Source: Heliocybe sulcata (Eukaryota > Basidiomycota > Agaricomycetes > Gloeophyllales > Gloeophyllaceae). From it: a stretch of 64,000 nt of DNA. The translations under genes and the position numbers were made by a program. Shown one piece after another: positions 10,805 through 22,868 of this stretch (within the stretch, counting starts at the first letter, position 1; every line of letters starts with the position of its first letter). Under the pieces are notes generated by a model that was not told the origin of the DNA, did no database searches, and saw only the letters and a program-made list of their open reading frames with translations. Location of the stretch: NCBI GenBank assembly GCA_004369045.1, contig ML213531.1, positions 122,483 through 186,482 of the forward strand, written 5' to 3'.

Positions 10805-13800
10805 TCACGCCATAACCTTCCACATCCAACTCGGCCCCAACGGGTCTGTTCGCTCATGCCCGGCGCCAGTCCACATTCCCAGGACGCCCATCGCCGAGCC
10901 CTCGCCGCCCACCTGTACGCCTTCCATCGCCCACTCGTCCTGCCACTGGTCACCGTCGCGTCTGCAATGGATCTGCCAAATAGATGGAAGGTAGTTAGGA
11001 CGCTGGTAAGGAGGAAAAGGGGAAGGAAGACGTACCAGGTTCCACCTCACTTCCCCTTCCTCGCCGCTTCCAATCATGCCCACGACACCCCAGACGCGGC
11101 GCATCGTGTGGTCGGGGCCTGCCGCCTATTGCCTCTCCCACATTAGCACCTTCAGTCACTCTGCCTCGCCAGACCGTACACGCACCTGCCCCTCGACATG
11201 AATATCCGGCCGATCCGGAAACTCCTCGTTCCGCGTATACCGCTCAATATGCAGCTGCAGCGGTATAATCCGCATCGCCTCTTGCAGCGTGGGAGAGCTG
11301 TACCTGGTCGCTGGGGCATGCAGCTACCAGACCCACCCGCACTGTCAGCACCTAGAAAGATCCACGCAGACGGAGAGGAAATGGAGGAAAGGACTCACGT
11401 TGTTCACTAATGCAGCACATATCAGGGTTAGGATGGGAAGGGAAGAAGGCAGTAGAAACGCACGTATCAAATCACGATAATCCATCCAACACACACATCT
11501 CCTCCACGCACCCTCTACACCCGCCCAATCCCACCCGTCACACTCTCCCTCCACCCTCTCCTTTTCCTCTCCCTCCTTTCCTTTCCCCTCCTCCGCCTTC
11601 TCACCCTCTTTCCCTTCCCTCTCCTTACTCTCGTGGTACGGCTTAACCACCCTCCCCCGCACCCCACCTACCTCGCCCAACCCCCGCACAACGACCTCCC
11701 CCACCGCCTCCCTCAAGTTCGCCTCCACCACCAGCCTCACGCCTGCGAGGTACGCCCAGTCGGGTCTCATATCCCTCGGACGAGGGAGGGAAGCCGGCTG
11801 GCGTGAGGGAGGAGGGGTGGGGGAGAGGTTCAGCAGCGGGAGGAAGGACGGGACGCCAAGAGCGTCCGGGTCGTCCGAGTCATCTGAGGAGTCCAAGGGA
11901 TGCCAGGAGTGGTCGGAGGACTCTTCATCGTCGTTGTCACGGTCAGGAGAGTTCTGGGTGTTCGCAACCTCACCCTCGCCCCCGCCCTCGTCCTGAACCT
12001 CGCCTTCGCCCTCGCCCTCGTCCTCATCAAGATCCCCAACCTCTCCCTCCAATTCGATGAACTCGTCTTCCCCGTCAGTGCCCGCAATCCTTACTCTCAC
12101 CGTCACCCTCCCATGCTCATGCTCGTGCCCTCCTCCTCCTCCTCCTCCTCCTCCTCCTCCCTCTATCTCTGCCTTGCCTTCCGTCCCTGCCCCGTCCTCT
12201 GCCCCTTCTTCCACCCCCTCTTCCTCATCTCCGTCATAGTCTTCCCAATCTCCGTCCTCGTCATCGCGCTCCGCGCCGGTATCAAGCACCAACACCCTCT
12301 CCCCTCCCTCGCCCTCCTCACTCCTCAAGAACATCACCGGCTGCCTCTCTCTCCTCCCTCCCCTCCTCCTCGTACTCCCACCGCCTTCTTCTCCCTCCTC
12401 TCTTCCACCTACCCCACTACCCTCCCCTCCCTCTCCACCACCCTCTGCACTCTCCTTCTCTTTTCCCTTCCCCACACTCGACGAAGACACAGGCAGATAC
12501 GGCCCCCACCTCCGCTCCCTCCTCAAATACTGCAAATTATACACCCTCATCCGCGCAAGCCGCCTCGCCCGCGAAGACTGGGCCTCGGAAGAGCCGTACT
12601 CCGAGTCGTCCGAGTCGGAGACGGACATTAGAGACGGCATCTCGTTGTCTGAGTTCGCTTCGTCGGCGGTATTGGGAAGGGGAGGGGAGGATGCATGCTG
12701 CGGGGGAGAGGAGGATGCAACCTGGGGCGGAAGTGAAGATGCAGGCTGCGCATGAGAGGAGGATGCCTGCGGCTCGGATGAGTCTGAGCTCAAAGGATGG
12801 GATGCAGAGGCCTGGGACGTAGAGGTGTGCGCAGATGGAAAGACGACCTTAGGAGGCGGCGCGACCGGTATGAACCCGGTGTAGGCGACGAGGCGCCAGA
12901 AAGTCTGACCCATCTCCGATTCGTCGAATTCTCTGGAAAGATCACACATGTCAGCGGCATGAGATTTACAGCGTGAGAGAAAAGAGGAAAGGACTAAGAC
13001 GCACCGATCGAACACGCCCGACCGGCTCCTCGTCTCTGGTCGCCTCGCTCTTGCCTTGCCCTTGCCCTTCTCTTTCTCTTTACCATTTTTGGCAACAACC
13101 CCCTTCTGCTTGCCCTTCCCCTTCTCTTCCCTTCCATCATTATCGCCTTCCTCGGCTTTCTCCTGACCTTCCTGTTCAAACTGGACCGCATCCCCGCCGA
13201 CAAGCCTCCACCCAACCTCCGCCGGCCACCCATGCTCAAGCACGCCCCTCACCCAATCCACATTCCGGCTCTCAAGCGGCCACTCGATCTTCCCGTCTCC
13301 TTTCGCCCCGCTCCCCGTTGGCTGATTCGGAGCCTGCGCGGGAGGCGGTGGCGGTGTGAAGTTCGCCCAGCTCGCGAGACTCGCTGCGGCATTGCCGCTT
13401 GACGAGGCGAGGGAGGGCGGGATCGGGTGTGCTGTGTGTAGCGCTCTCAGCAGGGCGGTGAGAGCGCTGGTGAGGGCGGGGCGCGACGGAGCGGTCGGGT
13501 GGGAGGAGGGGGAGGGGGAGGTGCGGGAGAGGAGGTAGGAAACAGCGAGGATGCGGGACTTGAAGTCGTCTTCCCAGTTATACGGGATATCGGCAGGACT
13601 GGTATTGGCTCTCCTATTATATGACGATCAAGATGTAGAAGAAGGATAAGGGAGGGAGCAGCACCCACCCCGGACGGATACTGAGAGCACGCCGCGGATC
13701 ATCCCAAACGCCGAGATAGATCTCTCTCCACAAGTGCCCGTCGGGCGGGGCGGAGAGGACGTGGTGTAGCTTCTTGCATGTCAGCGTGAGCGCGTGCAGG

Positions 13801-13973
13801 GTGTGCGCAAGGAGGAGGGTGTGCGCCGGGCGGAGAGTGAGGTCCTCCGAGGAGAGGGGAAGGGAGGCAGAAAGTGAGACGCAGGAAGGGGCTAGGGAGA
13901 TGAGAATGGATTCGATAAGTTCGGTGGGGAGGGTGAGCAGCGCGGATTTGGAGGATGGCTGGGAGGTGGACAT
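10805..13973 (-). CDS. F-box domain protein with long acidic low-complexity middle
   Basis: Likely the substrate-recruiting subunit of an SCF ubiquitin ligase. The ATG at 13973 opens MSTSQPSSK, then an F-box at residues ~15-85: LTLPTELIESILISLAP, LTLTCKKLHHVL, LWREIYLGVWDDPRR. Exon 1 ends near 13670 and splices into RANTSPADIPYNWEDDFKSR. Exon 2 ends VFDR at about 13005 and joins EFDESEMGQTFWRLVAYTGF. A very long acidic and Ser/Gly-rich stretch follows, including a run of glycines and EDYDGDEEEGVEEG, then conserved-looking blocks RWGPYLPVSS, DWAYLAGVRLVVEAN and RRCVCWMDYRDL. Short 3' exons end DPLGPSWMWKVMA then stop at 10805. An in-frame ATG at 14054 would add 27 residues; I prefer 13973 because the extra residues do not look conserved. 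Substrates cannot be inferred. Confidence 0.8.
12131..12162. repeat. CTC/GGA triplet microsatellite inside the F-box gene
   Basis: About ten CTC units on the plus strand encode a glycine run on the minus strand. It is in frame, so length changes would alter the glycine tract rather than shift the frame. Confidence 0.85.
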
Positions 13974-14054
13974 CTGATCGATTCGGTCGCATGGGAGAGG
14001 TACGAGGATGGTCGGCTTAATGATTGATAGTGCGATAGCGCGCGTAGCGTACAC

Positions 14055-15203
14055 ACCTTTTCAGACTTTCCAGTCAGTACGAGCCTCCGCTACTTCAACT
14101 CCGTAAACCGATAGCTGCACTCCTTTGTGGCTCTGTTCACGAGACAGTATTATTCTTCACGATACTTTCGGAACTAATATTCAGCTGTCCGAATCAGATG
14201 TCGACAAGCTCGTATTCACTCACCTTCGCCTTCGCAACTTTACAGCACTCCGCGCACTTCGATAAGCTTCCTAGCGAGAGCATCTTTCACGTGTAGTGTA
14301 CGCACCTTTCCAAAGACTTTCCAGCACTTGACTTTGCTATTGATGTCTTCTTTGGACGTAGTCGATCGCCCAAGTGGTCTCTGCCTTCAACTCAGTCCTA
14401 CATGATATACCAGCCTCACAGGCACTTCTTCACTCACCTCTGTTTCTGCAGTATACCTCCGATGTCAATGAGACGTCCTCCAGAAACCGTATCTGGCCCA
14501 ACTTCTTGAGAACGCCGAGGTGTACACGCAAGCACGGAGGACGGCGATTCGAGATCTAGCTTGTCTTAGTCAACCTGCGGGCGCTTACATAGAAAGCACA
14601 ATTAGACGAGGTGCGCCACCGATTAATGATTCTCAGTACCGTCTCAAGTGACTAATATAATAGTGAGCACAATTTAAAACAAGGCCTCTGACTATGAGTC
14701 CGTCGGATATTTGGAGCGAATACAGTCGACTTTGTCACAATCCATACCTGTCGATAACCTACAATAACAGCCGTTACCTCCACCGACTTCGTTCCCTATT
14801 CACTTTCCTGGAGGGCTCATAACCCATCATTGGATCCCCGATCTTCATTAATCATTAAAGGCGCTCTGGTGATTATTAGGACTGGATGATCTGGGCTAGC
14901 ATTTGGATATCTAGCGCGCAATGGGTAGGTAAATCATCAGACACTTTTAATCCCTCCAATACAAGGCTTCACGAAGATACAAGAATTGCACCTCTCCACG
15001 AGGGATCTGGAGGAAAGGGTCTATAGCGAGATGATGGAAGAGAGTGGACGAACAAGTACTCGGAGACGGCTCGTCGGAAAATCAGTCTCAACGCCGGCTG
15101 GAGAAGATCATATAGTGCGTATATCGCTGCATACGCGACTGTCTGTGATCTGGGCTCACTACGGGTAATATTTTTAGAACTCTACTTTCTAACGCGATGA
15201 AAC
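14055..15203. other. Intergenic region with a short repeated promoter-like segment
   Basis: No convincing gene. About 35 bp just upstream of the F-box gene (near 14045-14078, GCGTACACACCTTTTC-AGACTTTCCAG) recur in slightly altered form at about 14296-14332 (GTGTACGCACCTTTCC and the same AGACTTTCCAG word), suggesting a local duplication of upstream sequence. Confidence 0.45.
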
Positions 15204-15675
15204 ATGAGCAGATCGATCTGGCGAATTGGGCGGGGGATATACATAGCGGGATCTACCCACATTAATGTCTCCTGCCTCGCGAACTCGTGGGCTCGACACA
15301 CCTACATCCCGCAAGCGCTCCAAAGCCGCGCGGCCCTCCTCCCCTCGTCCAACTCGTACGTCTTCCCCCATCCTTCCTCCTATCTCTAAACCAAAGGACC
15401 CGCACCCATGTCTTCGAACGGGAACAGCTCCTTGGCGCATTCCACATCGGACATGTGGCTCACGTCCGTGGTCAAATCCTTACTCCTACGGCCCGCAGGG
15501 CTCGAACGCGCCCGAGGCGCAGGCATTTGTGCTTGAGATGGAGGCGGCGTACGGCGACTGGACGCAGTCGGGGAGTCAAGGGGCGAATAGCGCGCTTGGT
15601 GGTAGGGATGTGGGGGTGCGGGTTGTGTGGGCGTCGGTGGTAGCGCTGACAACGGGTTTTGTCGTGGTGTGGTAG
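15204..15675 (+). CDS. Possible small or partial gene with hydrophobic C-terminus
   Basis: Two overlapping open frames occur here. One (from an ATG at 15265) reads MSPASRTRGLDTPTSRKRSK and ends in GGRDVGVRVVWASVVALTTG plus five hydrophobic residues and a stop at 15675. That is a small-residue site followed by a hydrophobic tail, as in GPI-anchored proteins. Just upstream of the tail is WSNPYSYGPQGSNAPEAQAF. Another frame (CLANSWARHTYIPQALQSR) runs into a possible intron donor near 15358. I cannot decide which frame is used and recognise no domain. It may be the last exon of a degraded gene. Confidence 0.3.
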
Positions 15676-15868
15676 GTTGTACGGATCGATGGATGGATGG
15701 TGATATCTATAGAATATGCGATCGTGATTTATTGGTTCGGAGGATTGTACCCGTTCGTGTTCGTTTACTTAGCTACTGTTACCGGCGTATTTCTCTTACA
15801 GTACTTCATCGTAATTTTATCTGTGTATTAGACTACTTTAAGATGCTCTCAAATGTATGCTCACATTA

Positions 15869-15993
15869 GAGTGTATTCGCTAAGTTATATAACCAGGGGT
15901 AACAACGCTCTGGGCCAATCAGCGGGCAGAAGTCGTCGAAAATTCCTTTCTTGTGTGTTCCTCCATTATTCATATAACCTAGCGAATACGCTG
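15869..15993. mobile_element. MITE-like element, 125 bp, TA-flanked
   Basis: The ends form an inverted repeat of about 22 bp: GAGTGTATTCGCTAAGTTAT on the left and CAGCGTATTCGCTAGGTTAT as the reverse complement of the right. They differ at three positions. TA dinucleotides flank both ends (15867-15868 and 15994-15995). Size, TA flanks and CAGNGTATT-type ends fit a non-autonomous Tc1/mariner-like MITE. No coding capacity. Confidence 0.6.
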
Positions 15994-16049
15994 TATTGTC
16001 TCATAGGTGTCTTCGTGCAAACGCGTTGATGCTGTCACTTCCAGTAACC

Positions 16050-16790
16050 GAATATATGACTGCCCTGTAAATGTGGCCCAATATCGGGAAGTCACGGTTG
16101 AAATATCCGTGCAATTGGATACATGATTATCTATTTGATATATCACATATCGTTAAAATGAGAACATATATCTACAATTTGTGTGATTTTATGACTTGCA
16201 AGGCATATTTGTTATTCACGTGCAAAGGTTAAGGTGAATGGTGATCTCATATTTGGCCGAAGCTACGGCAGAAAGTAAAAATTACAAATATTAGCTTCTC
16301 ATGTAGTTCTGTCTGTATTACATATATAGTAAAACATATCCATATACAGTAGAAGTTTGTTGGACATTTCAAATTTTCTGCTTCGAAATGATGATGGCTA
16401 ATATTTCTTCCAGCACCAGTGGGACAAATGTCAAAACGAAACCGGGGACCAACATTTGTCATGGTGATATATTCCATATATGGGTTCCCATTCGGGTCTG
16501 TTGGGGTATCCTGAAGTAAATTTGAAATTCCACACATCAAGCATATCTCGGAAGATATACCAGATATGGGCGATAATCCCAGTGCAATGAAATATTCGAA
16601 ATTGTTGTCGATCAAAAACCTCAATACAAATAAGAATTATACTTATAACTACACACCCCACAATATTTATAATTTACTTCAACATATTCCAACATAGTGT
16701 AGCTTCGTATGTATTTCATATATATAAATTCCTATACACAATATAACATATATAAAAAATAACCTGCCATTTCCGGTGAATATTATATAT
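16050..16790. other. AT-rich island
   Basis: A clear composition drop compared with the rest of the window, with many TATATA runs. A minus-strand open frame of 125 codons (16624-16247) reads FEYFIALGLSPISGISSEIC and ICPTGAGRNISHHHFEAENL. I do not recognise it, and it has no obvious splice partners. Confidence 0.45.
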
Positions 16791-17039
16791 CAAAGCCCAC
16801 ATCTCAATTTAGGTCGGCATTTACAGCGATCACGTATATTCGGTTCCCTCCGGTGTGTGGCTGTCAGGCGATCGTCACGGGGTTGATCACGTGCTTTCTG
16901 CGTGCATCCGCAGCGCCTCGTGTCTACCCTCAAGCTGTTTCGCAGTGGACAACTGCGACGACATGAACAAAAAAACATACATGAAGACATAACCCCCCTG
17001 AGCTTTAGCAACACAACTCACAGAACTATTCCTCTTCGT

Positions 17040-17799
17040 CTAGGACATGCTCCGGAGAGCGTTTGACAAAATGTCGAACGCGTCATTCTGTGCATCCTCA
17101 TCTGCGTCTCCCTCCAGCAGCCTACTCATCGACGCTCGGAACCACCCAGAAAGCAACCTGTTTAACTTGGTCTCTACCAAGTGCGGATCGAGGGCTCCCT
17201 GCTTCAGTACGCCGAGTCTGTAGAGGAACCTGAACTTCGCAAGTTGGCACGGATCTTCTCGGATGGCCGACCACTTGTCCGGCAGCAGGTGCAGCTTATG
17301 CGAGTACGGACATTTCTCAGCTGACAATTGGCATTTGACCATCATGTGTTGCACACATACATTCCTTCCTCTGTCGTATTACAAGTCAGTGCTGGTAACA
17401 TATATGTACTTACGACAGCTCACTTACAGCTTATCCCGGATGCTCTTCCCGTCTGGCGCATGTAAACACCGGCACGCTCGTTTATTGGGCCATCCATCGT
17501 GGTTGTAGGACCTGCAAGGGATGCGATTCCCTTCGTGCAGCACATCACTAGAATTTGAGGTGCTGTCCCAGTCAACAGCGCTCTGGTCTGTAATGGCAGG
17601 ATCGCTGCCCGCCTCCTCACACCAGTCTCTGTTCAATACCACTCCCTCTTCCATGTCCGTCATCTCCTGCATAAGAGAGAGTAGTAAGCCTAATTCCTGT
17701 TTCGTAGAAACAGGTTTGGCCAGCCGACCCCTCCTTCTTTCGCCTGACTAGGAAGGTGCTTGGTCGTGTTTGGTTTTGTGGCAACTGTGGCTGAAACAT
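17040..17799 (-). CDS. CCCH-type zinc-finger protein
   Basis: Probable RNA-binding or nuclear protein, judging only by the finger. The C-terminal exon contains C-x7-C-x6-C-x3-H (CVQHMMVKCQLSAEKCPYSH), which fits the CCCH class. A helical stretch follows (DPCQLAKFRFLYRLGVLKQG), then LLEGDADEDAQNDAFDILS, with stop at 17040. The preceding exon (PNKRACRCLHAPDGKSIRDK) joins through a GTAAGT intron at about 17354-17428 and gives DKLGRNVCVQH. A second, imperfect cysteine pair (ACRCLH) lies just upstream. The 5' part is less sure: an ATG at 17799 opens MFQPQLPQNQTRPS, and an intron with a GTCGGC donor is needed to reach EMTDMEEGVVLN. It could be a truncated member of a larger family. Confidence 0.5.
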
Positions 17800-17890
17800 C
17801 CATATCAGGCATGTTCTGCTCGCGTGTCATCCGGGAATTACCGGGATGAATGTGTCGCCAAGATGCATGGCTTGATCGGGAGGGCAGTTA

Positions 17891-18107
17891 TACTACATAT
17901 AGATCTATAACTGAGTTTGAAATATAGTTGGGACTTCGAAAACACTCCCACACCTGTGGCGCAATGTCATCTTGCAATAATATTCATATTATAACAGTAG
18001 ACCCTGCTGGCTAGAGAATAGAGTATGCCTTGAGGAGTATAAAACATAACAGTATTTGCTTGTACAATTTTGCCTTAATGTGAATGCAAAGATGTCGCAA
18101 GTTCCAG
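17891..18107 (+). repeat. Direct repeat, left copy (~217 bp)
   Basis: Begins CTACATATAGATCTATAACT and matches 18899-19125 in the same orientation with scattered substitutions and small indels. Shared words include CTCCCACAC, AATATTCATATT and GTACAATTTT. The copies are about 1 kb apart, so this could be an LTR-like pair of a small defective element or a simple local duplication. No primer-binding site or tract was identified. Confidence 0.65.
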
Positions 18108-18898
18108 TCGAGAGGTAGTTCGGAGTTTATACTTGTTCTCACGGCTGTGGCATACAGAATCTATGTCAGTTCCTGACTGTACTCATGCTGCCGTGCCCTA
18201 GGGATGCAAGATGGTGAACCTATGACAGCTTCAGCATATATAAAATGGCCCTTCTACTTCTTTTAGTATATTTTTGAGGTACGGTGCAGCAGCGCCAACC
18301 AAAAAAAATCGGCATTTTATGCTTTATTCGATGTTTTCTGAACTTCTACATAATGTTGGACTTCATGGATGCAGGTTCTAATCTCTGAGAGGGTGGAAAG
18401 GATTTCTAGGTATTTATGTAATAGATTTCTAGAAGCCTGAGAAAGTAATATTGCGGCGCGTAGCGCCGCTTCCGAGAAGAGAAAGCTTTGTGAGTGGCAG
18501 GAATCAAGCTGTAAATTGCATTCACACTCTGTTGGTATAATACAGTTTGCCAAATGTTGCTGTGCATGTGTTGGAGTGCCATAATGTAAGTCTGAGAGCT
18601 CAGCGGTGCATAGCGCCGCAAAGCTGAGCTGAGATGGGTCCCGTAAGCAATGGAAACCTGTCCTGGAAGGGTGTTCCAGGCTAAAAGAAACCGGAAATGC
18701 CACCATGAGGAACTGCCAATGTATTCCAACTATACTACAAGTTTTAGAATACTACCTGTACCTGAGGAACAGCTATCTCCTCTCTTCCTTTTCCTCCCTC
18801 TTCGAGTTAATTATTTAATATTAGTTAATTTTGACAAAGTCCACACCTATAGTATATGAGCCATTGGGAGAGCTGGGGGCTAGGTCTGGAGATATAGA
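18108..18898. other. Spacer between direct repeats, nothing recognised
   Basis: Contains short open frames only; the longest, on the minus strand (18729-18406), has no recognisable motif. Confidence 0.4.
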
Positions 18899-19125
18899 TC
18901 TACATATAGATCTATAACTGAGTTTGAAATATAATTCAGACTTCGAAACAACTCCCACACTTCAGGTGCAATGTCATTTTGCGATAATATTCATATTCTG
19001 ATAGTAGATCCTGCTGGCCAGAGAGTAAAATATGCCTTGAGATGTATAAACCCAACAGTATGAGTTTGTACAATTTTACTGCAAGTGCATCTCAGCGTAA
19101 ACACAAAGACGTCACAGGTTCCAGA
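18899..19125 (+). repeat. Direct repeat, right copy (~227 bp)
   Basis: Second copy of the 17891-18107 repeat. It starts with the same CTACATATAGATCTATAACT and ends near GGTTCCAG. Divergence by eye is roughly 15 percent, so it is not recent. Confidence 0.65.
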
Positions 19126-21095
19126 TCAAGAAGGTGGTTTGGGAAGGACCACCACCACTGGTAGTCTGGCGGCTGGCCTTTTCATGGCCCAAGGGATGAG
19201 TACTCTCGTTATCGAGAGGAAACCAACAGCTGTCCTCACACCTGGTACGCAGGGAGGAAACCGAGCCACGGTCTGTGTGCTCTGCACTGTCGTCCTTGTT
19301 GGCCATAGTCTGCGGCATCTTACTTTGGCTCTCGCCGTAGGCCCAGTACTACCTGTACCACTCTCGATTCAGTACACCTCTCTCTCTCTGTGCTGTCTGG
19401 AGTGTTGTCGATGGCACACTGCTCCATTCCATATGAGCAGCACCCATAAATGGCAACCGGTGCCTCTACTTATCACTCTCTCAGCTGCCCCGTTGCTGCC
19501 CGAGGAAAGGTTACTCCAGACTCCGCACCCTCGGAATTAACCATAGTCCCCCATTTCTCATGCCTTTCCTCTTTTATTCCTACCATTTCCCTGGCTCCTG
19601 TATTCTGGTACAGAACAGATATGGTAACTGCCCTTCCTTCTACAAACCCTGACCTCTGATACCATATATATGTCAATCATGCCTACTCCCCGAATACATC
19701 GACACCTACTATTGAATGGCCAATTTTGTCTAGCCCATAACTATATACTGTTCCAGTCTCAATTAACTAGATTTGACAGGTTCTTCTTACCCTTCTAATC
19801 TGCCGATGAACCCATTATTGTATGCTGGTTTTATAGCCAGGCGACTGTACCTCATATCCCTGCCATACACCCCAATCCCATCACCTCTTCTGTTACACTC
19901 TGTGTAAATCCATGGCATCCTACATTGTAAGAACAATACCTTGCTCAGCTCATAGTCATCCATCGCAACACAAAGTCTTTCTCAGCCACCCTCTTGGCAT
20001 GTCCCTCCATCATTTCTCTGCCTGTCTCTCCTTCTGGCTCCCCTCCATCCCGCTTCTCCCTTGTTACTTCACACTATACGTACACCTGGGTGGAGACATC
20101 CCTGCCCCTTCCTAGGACAAAGTTTATCTGGGTGTGCAGATCTTTCCTTATGGCGATAATCAACCGCATATATACGGGCTAAGCAAGTCACTGTTTCCCT
20201 TCTCACAAAATTCCCGCATGTCGCAACGTCAACCTGACCTCTGTATAATTCCATACTGCCGCCAGTCTTGTCGCTCGTGCTGTCCTGCCTGCCTTACTCT
20301 CCTATACTGCTCACGCCCTCATGCTCACGAGGGTTTTGTCCGCATCCCCCATGGCTCCTTCTGTACCTCTGTTGTTGGAACTGAACAGCGCTGCTGAGCT
20401 ATAGCACCCACCATCCATCTGGTAACAGCACCCCCGTCACCCCCTGATAGCGTCCAGGCCCTCCTCTTCAGGCCCACCACAGGTATGCCGGTTATCTCCC
20501 CATTACCCCCCTCCATCTATCTGACTTCTCAACCTGTCTACCCCTCCCAGATCGACTGGAGCTAATTACGCTCCGCCCATACCACACCATATCCCATATA
20601 TTCCTCAACCATGCACACTACTTTGGTGGTCATGTCCTGCGTGCCATTCCAATCACCCGTACGCACCAAGGCTTTACCCTTATTCACCCTCTTGTTGTTT
20701 GGATGGATGAAACTGCCCTCCAAGCGGAGGAGGAAGTGGAGCCTGTCAACCAACCCATCCTACGGCTGACTAATGGTGCACTAGAGATTTATGGGGCTGT
20801 TATTATCGGTTGCTGGCAGGAATCCCCGTCTACCATGTTCCGTAACATTGACCCATTCACGGATCTCACAATTGCCCTCACCTTCCTTGTTGCCCACGAC
20901 TCTGAAGATATACCTATGCCCCTCTCCATTGGTTTCTGACTCAGCTGTTGGTTCCTGCCATTTATTAGCCACTAGTTATCTAGTTTACCGTCTATATACT
21001 GGCTGCCCATACTCACCTTGTCCTGTCCTTACTCACATTGTCCTGTCCTTACTATTACTCCTTATCCGTACGTCCGGCCTACTGTCCCGGTGATA
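19126..21095. other. Pyrimidine-rich block with one coherent open frame
   Basis: The plus strand is strongly C/T-biased over almost 2 kb. Within it, one plus-strand frame is open from about 20541 to a stop at 20939, well before its first ATG (20703). It reads RLELITLRPYHTISHIFLNH, HPLVVWMDETALQAEEEVE and IYGAVIIGCWQESPS. It looks like real protein sequence, but I do not recognise it. It may be a remnant of a repeated gene or element. Confidence 0.35.
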
Positions 21096-22820
21096 GGCCC
21101 CAATACATTGAAAGGCACTAACACGCGATGAAACCCGCAGAAATGAGACCTAAAGGGGAACAACCCCAAAGCGTAGCACCAAACCCTTGGTGCTAGATGT
21201 CTGCGAGGTCCGGGGTAACGAAGGGTATGATAAATGTTCGGAGGGATAGGGTAGGGTAAGATATATAGGTGGGGCTAAAGGTAATTTGGTGCAGACCAGT
21301 TGCGGTCGTGTGGCAGTCTCAGTTTGATATGCTCACTTCGGGAGACACTTGTATCATACTCCGCTTGACAATGCGATTCTAACGCACTCGGTGCGCACTT
21401 CTAAGGATAACTTCTTGAGCTGTTGCGGAGTGCGTGCTTGCCGCATGGTCTCGGAGGGAGCGGGTTTGGGGTCGCCTGCGCAAGGCGATCGAGGCACGCG
21501 TACAATGCCGTCAGTGCACTGTGCATAACTATAAAACTCGAGGGAACTCGAATGCAATTAACGAGACCCATGGCACACAAGGCCGAACTTAGGAAAACTC
21601 GAACTGAAGGGCTTACTCGCCGCACGCACTGTTGGAAGGTTCGCGATAACTCTGGGTGAAGTCAGAAGGCAGACAAAAGCCTTATTCTCTGGAGGAAACT
21701 CTGGTGCCGAGAATGAGATACGAAGGGTGAAGATAACTTGTATTTCCAAGACAAAGAGGCAGAGATTAAATACAGATGTCGCTGCTACACTACTTGCAGT
21801 TGAACATGAACAGAAAATCAACCTCTGCAACCTATCTCCTGCATCACTCGCTCGTCCACAAGGTGTGCATTGCCCCATCTGCCCTGTACCTAACTCCTTC
21901 TACCAATCCCATCATCTCCTCGCAGTGCGGTGCCTGCATGAGTACACTCGTAGCCTAGCTTAAAATGTGCGGTATGTCTTGTCCTCGTGCTACACCGTAC
22001 AAGACCTTGTGTTGACGCGGCGATGCCACAGGAACTTGAGTGGTGGGCATAGTTGCCTAAGAGGGGCGCGGGCATGCTGAAAGAGGAAGTGGGTTGGGCG
22101 GGTGATGTGTCACCCGGAGGGAGCCGGAGGCTGATGATGGAGGCGGTGGTTGATCGCCCTGAGCACGCAACCCGACAGGCGGCGGTGGTGATGATAGGAA
22201 TGACAGGTCGGGACGCCAAGTGGGATAGTCAATCTAGAATGCCACGGAGGCCTAGACTCCTCGAAACTGACCGGGCTGTGTTGTGCCGAGTTACCGGTGA
22301 CTTGATCAGAAAGATCTGGCTGCCGGAGCTTATGCGCTGTTGTTGCCATATTCAAGAATAGCCTTTGAGACTAGAATAGCTCGTTTGAACTGTGTCCCGC
22401 TGAATAGACAGAGTGTCGCCATGCTGCGGGGAATAGAGTTGCAATGTCACCACCAGAGTGAATGGTCGGGGTCACCAGTAGAGTCGTCGCTTGACTTCCA
22501 AGGAGCTGCCAGCGGCGAGCATATGTGCAATAGAGTCGCAATGTTGCTGCAATCGCAAAACAACCCCAAAACACGTTTTCGGAGTCCTAAACCCTGATTA
22601 GCCGTATCAACAGACCCTGCTAGCCTGACTGGTTAGAAAATTATCTCTCTTATGTGTTCAAACCTCATAACAACAGTACATAAGTCTGCTAGATATAGTC
22701 AAGTAACAGGAACCATACCTCGTTTCAGCAGTACGTATGTAGCATGTTATATCACCTCCAAGAACCGTACTTCCTCAGACACTGTTGATTTGCATATGTA
22801 ATCACTTTTCCATCAGCTTC
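21096..22820. other. Intergenic region, nothing recognised
   Basis: Short overlapping frames on both strands only. A G-rich patch at 21240-21280 has GGGTAGGGTA but is not a telomere array. Confidence 0.4.
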
Positions 22821-22821
22821 T

Positions 22822-22829
22822 ATAAATAT
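22822..22829 (+). promoter_or_regulatory. TATA box of the MYND gene
   Basis: TATAAATA lies about 45 bp upstream of the ATG at 22869, with a pyrimidine-rich CATCCTCATCG between them as a likely transcription start. Confidence 0.55.
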
Positions 22830-22868
22830 ATGAGATGCTAGGACATGTTCTTACATCCTCATCGTTCA

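Noticed and set aside
11900-12631. Plus-strand Pro/Leu/Ser-rich frame over the F-box gene
   Set aside because: Antisense shadow of the acidic low-complexity region; no motif of its own.
21240-21285. GGGTAGGGTA run resembling telomere repeat
   Set aside because: Only two imperfect units, not TTAGGG, and no array.
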